From NCBI GenBank assembly GCA_029783825.1, contig JAREIK010003001.1, positions 297,164 through 361,163 of the forward strand: a stretch of 64,000 nt of DNA, in the 5' to 3' direction. This document shows, piece after piece, positions 62,570 to 64,000 of this stretch. A program made the translations under genes and the position numbers. The notes beneath the pieces were generated by a model. The model searched no databases, was not told the origin of the DNA, and saw only the letters and a program-made list of their open reading frames with translations. This DNA comes from Sapria himalayana. Lineage: Eukaryota; Streptophyta; Magnoliopsida; Malpighiales; Rafflesiaceae. The stretch's first letter is position 1. The number at the start of each line of letters is the position of its first letter.

Positions 62570-63044
62570 TAGAGGTGTCAACCAGGCCGGGCCGGCCCGG
62601 CCCGGCATGGTTCGGCCATGGCTGGACCGGCCCGACATGTTAAAAAATAGTGCCCGGGCACGTGTCGTGCCCGGGTTAGGCACGAGCCATGTCGTGTCGT
62701 GCCTGGCCCATGTCGTGCCGTGCCTGACCCGGCACGGTTCGGCCCGTGGCACAACACACAGGCACTAGTTCGTCCCGTGCCAGTTTGACTCGAGCGGTCG
62801 AGCGAGCCTGCTGCCTACATGGCAGAGGCTTCCCCGCCAAAGACCCACGCGGCGCCCGGCCCCTCCCACAAAAAAGACCGTGGGTCGGGTCTGATTGGAC
62901 CCGACCCTCGGTCCCACTTCCACGAGGCCCTTTGCCCCGAACCGACCTAGAATAGCTCCCCTATCCTATTCACCCAAGTCCCCAACGGGAAAAAAAATAA
63001 AAAATACTACTAATATATATTTTCATCTGTTGGATTCGCCTCCA

Positions 63045-63092
63045 ACGGCTAGGGGGCAGAATCCAACGGTCCTCATGATTCTGCCCCCTAAA
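63045..63092. repeat. Hairpin-forming inverted repeat
   Basis: TAGGGGGCAGAATC and GATTCTGCCCCCTA are perfect 14-bp arms with a short spacer. They lie between the CpG-rich subterminal block and the TATA-like box. Related sequence is kept at 43080-43135. Confidence 0.8.
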
Positions 63093-63160
63093 TAATTAAT
63101 AAAAATTCAAAAAAATATAAAAAAAATATCTTTTTTTATAAAAAATTAATATCTTTAATC

Positions 63161-63260
63161 TATAAATTCTACACCCCCTCCCTTTAACATTTATGTTTTT
63201 CAAAAACATAAATTCTCTCAAATCTCTCTCTCTCTCAAAAACCTTGTTTCTCTCTCTCGG
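63161..63260 (+). promoter_or_regulatory. Putative promoter and CT-rich leader of the hAT transposase
   Basis: A TATA-like TATAAATTC at 63161 is followed by CTACACCCCCTCCC and pyrimidine tracts (TCTCTCTCTCTC at 63222-63236, again at 63250-63258), about 300 bp before the transposase ATG. The same TATA plus CT-leader arrangement is seen on the minus strand at 43010-42890 and 47480-47390. Confidence 0.55.
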
Positions 63261-63455
63261 GCCTCGGGATTTTGACATTCGGCTTGGATATTCGTGAAAC
63301 TCGACTTGAGTTTTAAACATTAGAGCTTGACTGCGGTGCACAGTGCACGTGACCGACCTCACGGCTTTTACCGGGTAATTTATTTTACGGTTTTTTTACT
63401 CTCTCTATAGTTTCTCTCTCCATACCAAAATTAGAAAAAATAAAAATAATAAAAA

Positions 63456-64000
63456 ATGACAAATACACCTGACATATATTTAAATTTAGAAAATAAAAAT
63501 ATTACACTGAAATCTGAGGCTGTTGAAACTTTGGTTTCTCTAATCGTCTCAACCCAAACTTCTAAAAAATAAAAAACTAGGAGGACTTGTGCAGTTTGGA
63601 CTCATTTTAATATAATAACACAAAAATTTGTTAAGGATGAGAAAAAAGAAATAGCACAGTGCAAATATTGTATGGGACTTTAAACATGTAAGAGTTCGTT
63701 TGGGATTGGGCACCTAAAAAGACATGCCGAATTATGCACAAAAAAATATGGACCATTAGATCCTAGGCAAACCCAACTTGACACTGCATTTTTTGAGACT
63801 GGATCGAGTTCGGTCTCAAAGTTTACTCCTTTCATATACACCAGCGAGTTGGGTAGGGACGACATGGCCAGGCTTATCACATTGATGGGTCTTCCGATCA
63901 GATTTTCAGAAGATCCAAGGGTAGTGCACATCATGCAGACATATTTTCAGTCTGCCTATCATAGGATTCCTAGGTCCACATCTAGGAATGACATACTAAA
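63456..64000 (+). pseudogene. hAT transposase N-terminus with BED zinc finger, two in-frame stops
   Basis: Starting at ATG 63456, one frame continues to the window end with only two stops (TAA at 63570-63572 and 63681-63683). It reads a BED finger: CAVWTHFNIITQ, KEIAQCKYCMGL, stop, then TCKSSFGIGHLKRHAELC, in which the two cysteines and the H...H/C ligands are present. After it comes a conserved hAT segment, LDTAFFETGSSSVSKFTPFI, LGRDDMARLITLMGLPIRFS and MQTYFQSAYHRIPRSTSRND. The long conserved frame after the stops indicates recent inactivation. The catalytic and dimerisation parts are outside the window. Confidence 0.85.

Larger units (their letters stand above)
62570..64000 (+). mobile_element. 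Larger hAT element, left part (TAGAGGTGTCAA family)
   Basis: The left terminus TAGAGGTGTCAACCAGGCCG starts at 62570 inside a copia remnant (preceding 8-mer GTAGCATA). CpG-rich subterminal DNA follows, including AAAGACCGTGGGTCGGGTC and TGATTGGACCCGACC. These match the core of the MITEs at 13956 and 56061. Then come a promoter-like region and a BED-type transposase. The right end lies beyond the window. It is the best candidate relative of the source element for the MITEs. Confidence 0.88.

Noticed and set aside
1..64000. tRNA, rRNA or snRNA genes
   Set aside because: No cloverleaf with A/B boxes and no rRNA-like or snRNA-like conserved segments were recognised by eye; the tRNA-related signals are retroelement primer-binding sites.

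Overview
This is nuclear DNA of a flowering plant. It is very AT-rich, almost gene-free and full of decayed transposons. The evidence is plant-type L1 LINE, Ty1-copia and hAT remnants together with split exons of a plant peroxisomal import receptor. I cannot name the species. A large-genome lineage with giant introns, perhaps a non-grass monocot, is a guess.

The only host gene I can support is PEX5, the PTS1 receptor, on the minus strand. Three consecutive exons lie at 50285-50039, 24727-24643 and 24552-24443. They have good splice sites and matching phases, and they encode the end of the linker plus TPR1, TPR2 and the following segment. They are separated by an intron of about 25.3 kb and one of 90 bp. 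No further PEX5 exon is visible on either side, so the flanking introns run out of the window (at least 13.7 kb and 24.4 kb). If the gene is intact, the whole window lies inside it and only about 0.44 kb of the 64 kb is PEX5 coding sequence.

Layout: 1-3743 decayed LINE. 3850-8990 minus-strand copia split by an hAT element (5473-8561, near-perfect 8-bp target duplication). 9950-11530 one inverted and two tandem copies of an unidentified repeat. 11560-13060 AT desert. 13060-13560 copia RNase H. 13750-14888 nested GC-rich hAT elements. 15390-20430 copia and LTR debris with a long palindrome. 20433-22807 hAT with exact target duplication. 22900-24440 LTR-like debris. 24443-24727 PEX5 exons. 24.7-28.1 kb repeats. 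28.1-37.4 kb layered hAT copies. 37.5-40.8 kb copia with a nested hAT of another family. 40.9-47.8 kb hAT copies with a tandem duplication and a MITE. 49618-49951 GC-rich element beside PEX5 exon 50039-50285. 50.4-52.7 kb copia. 52740-53130 MITE. 53.4-54.4 kb exon-like fragments of unknown origin. 56061-56416 young MITE. 57-61 kb internally duplicated hAT. 61.2-62.57 kb copia. 62570-end left part of a larger hAT with promoter and BED-type transposase.

The unifying feature is one hAT family with termini TAGAGGTGTCAA and extremely GC- and CpG-rich subterminal DNA. It is present as transposase-bearing copies and as short non-autonomous copies of different ages, with 8-bp target duplications and one paralogous empty site inside the window. 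Two further hAT-like families (termini CAATGTTTTAAAA and CAAGGAAGCACGG) are also present.
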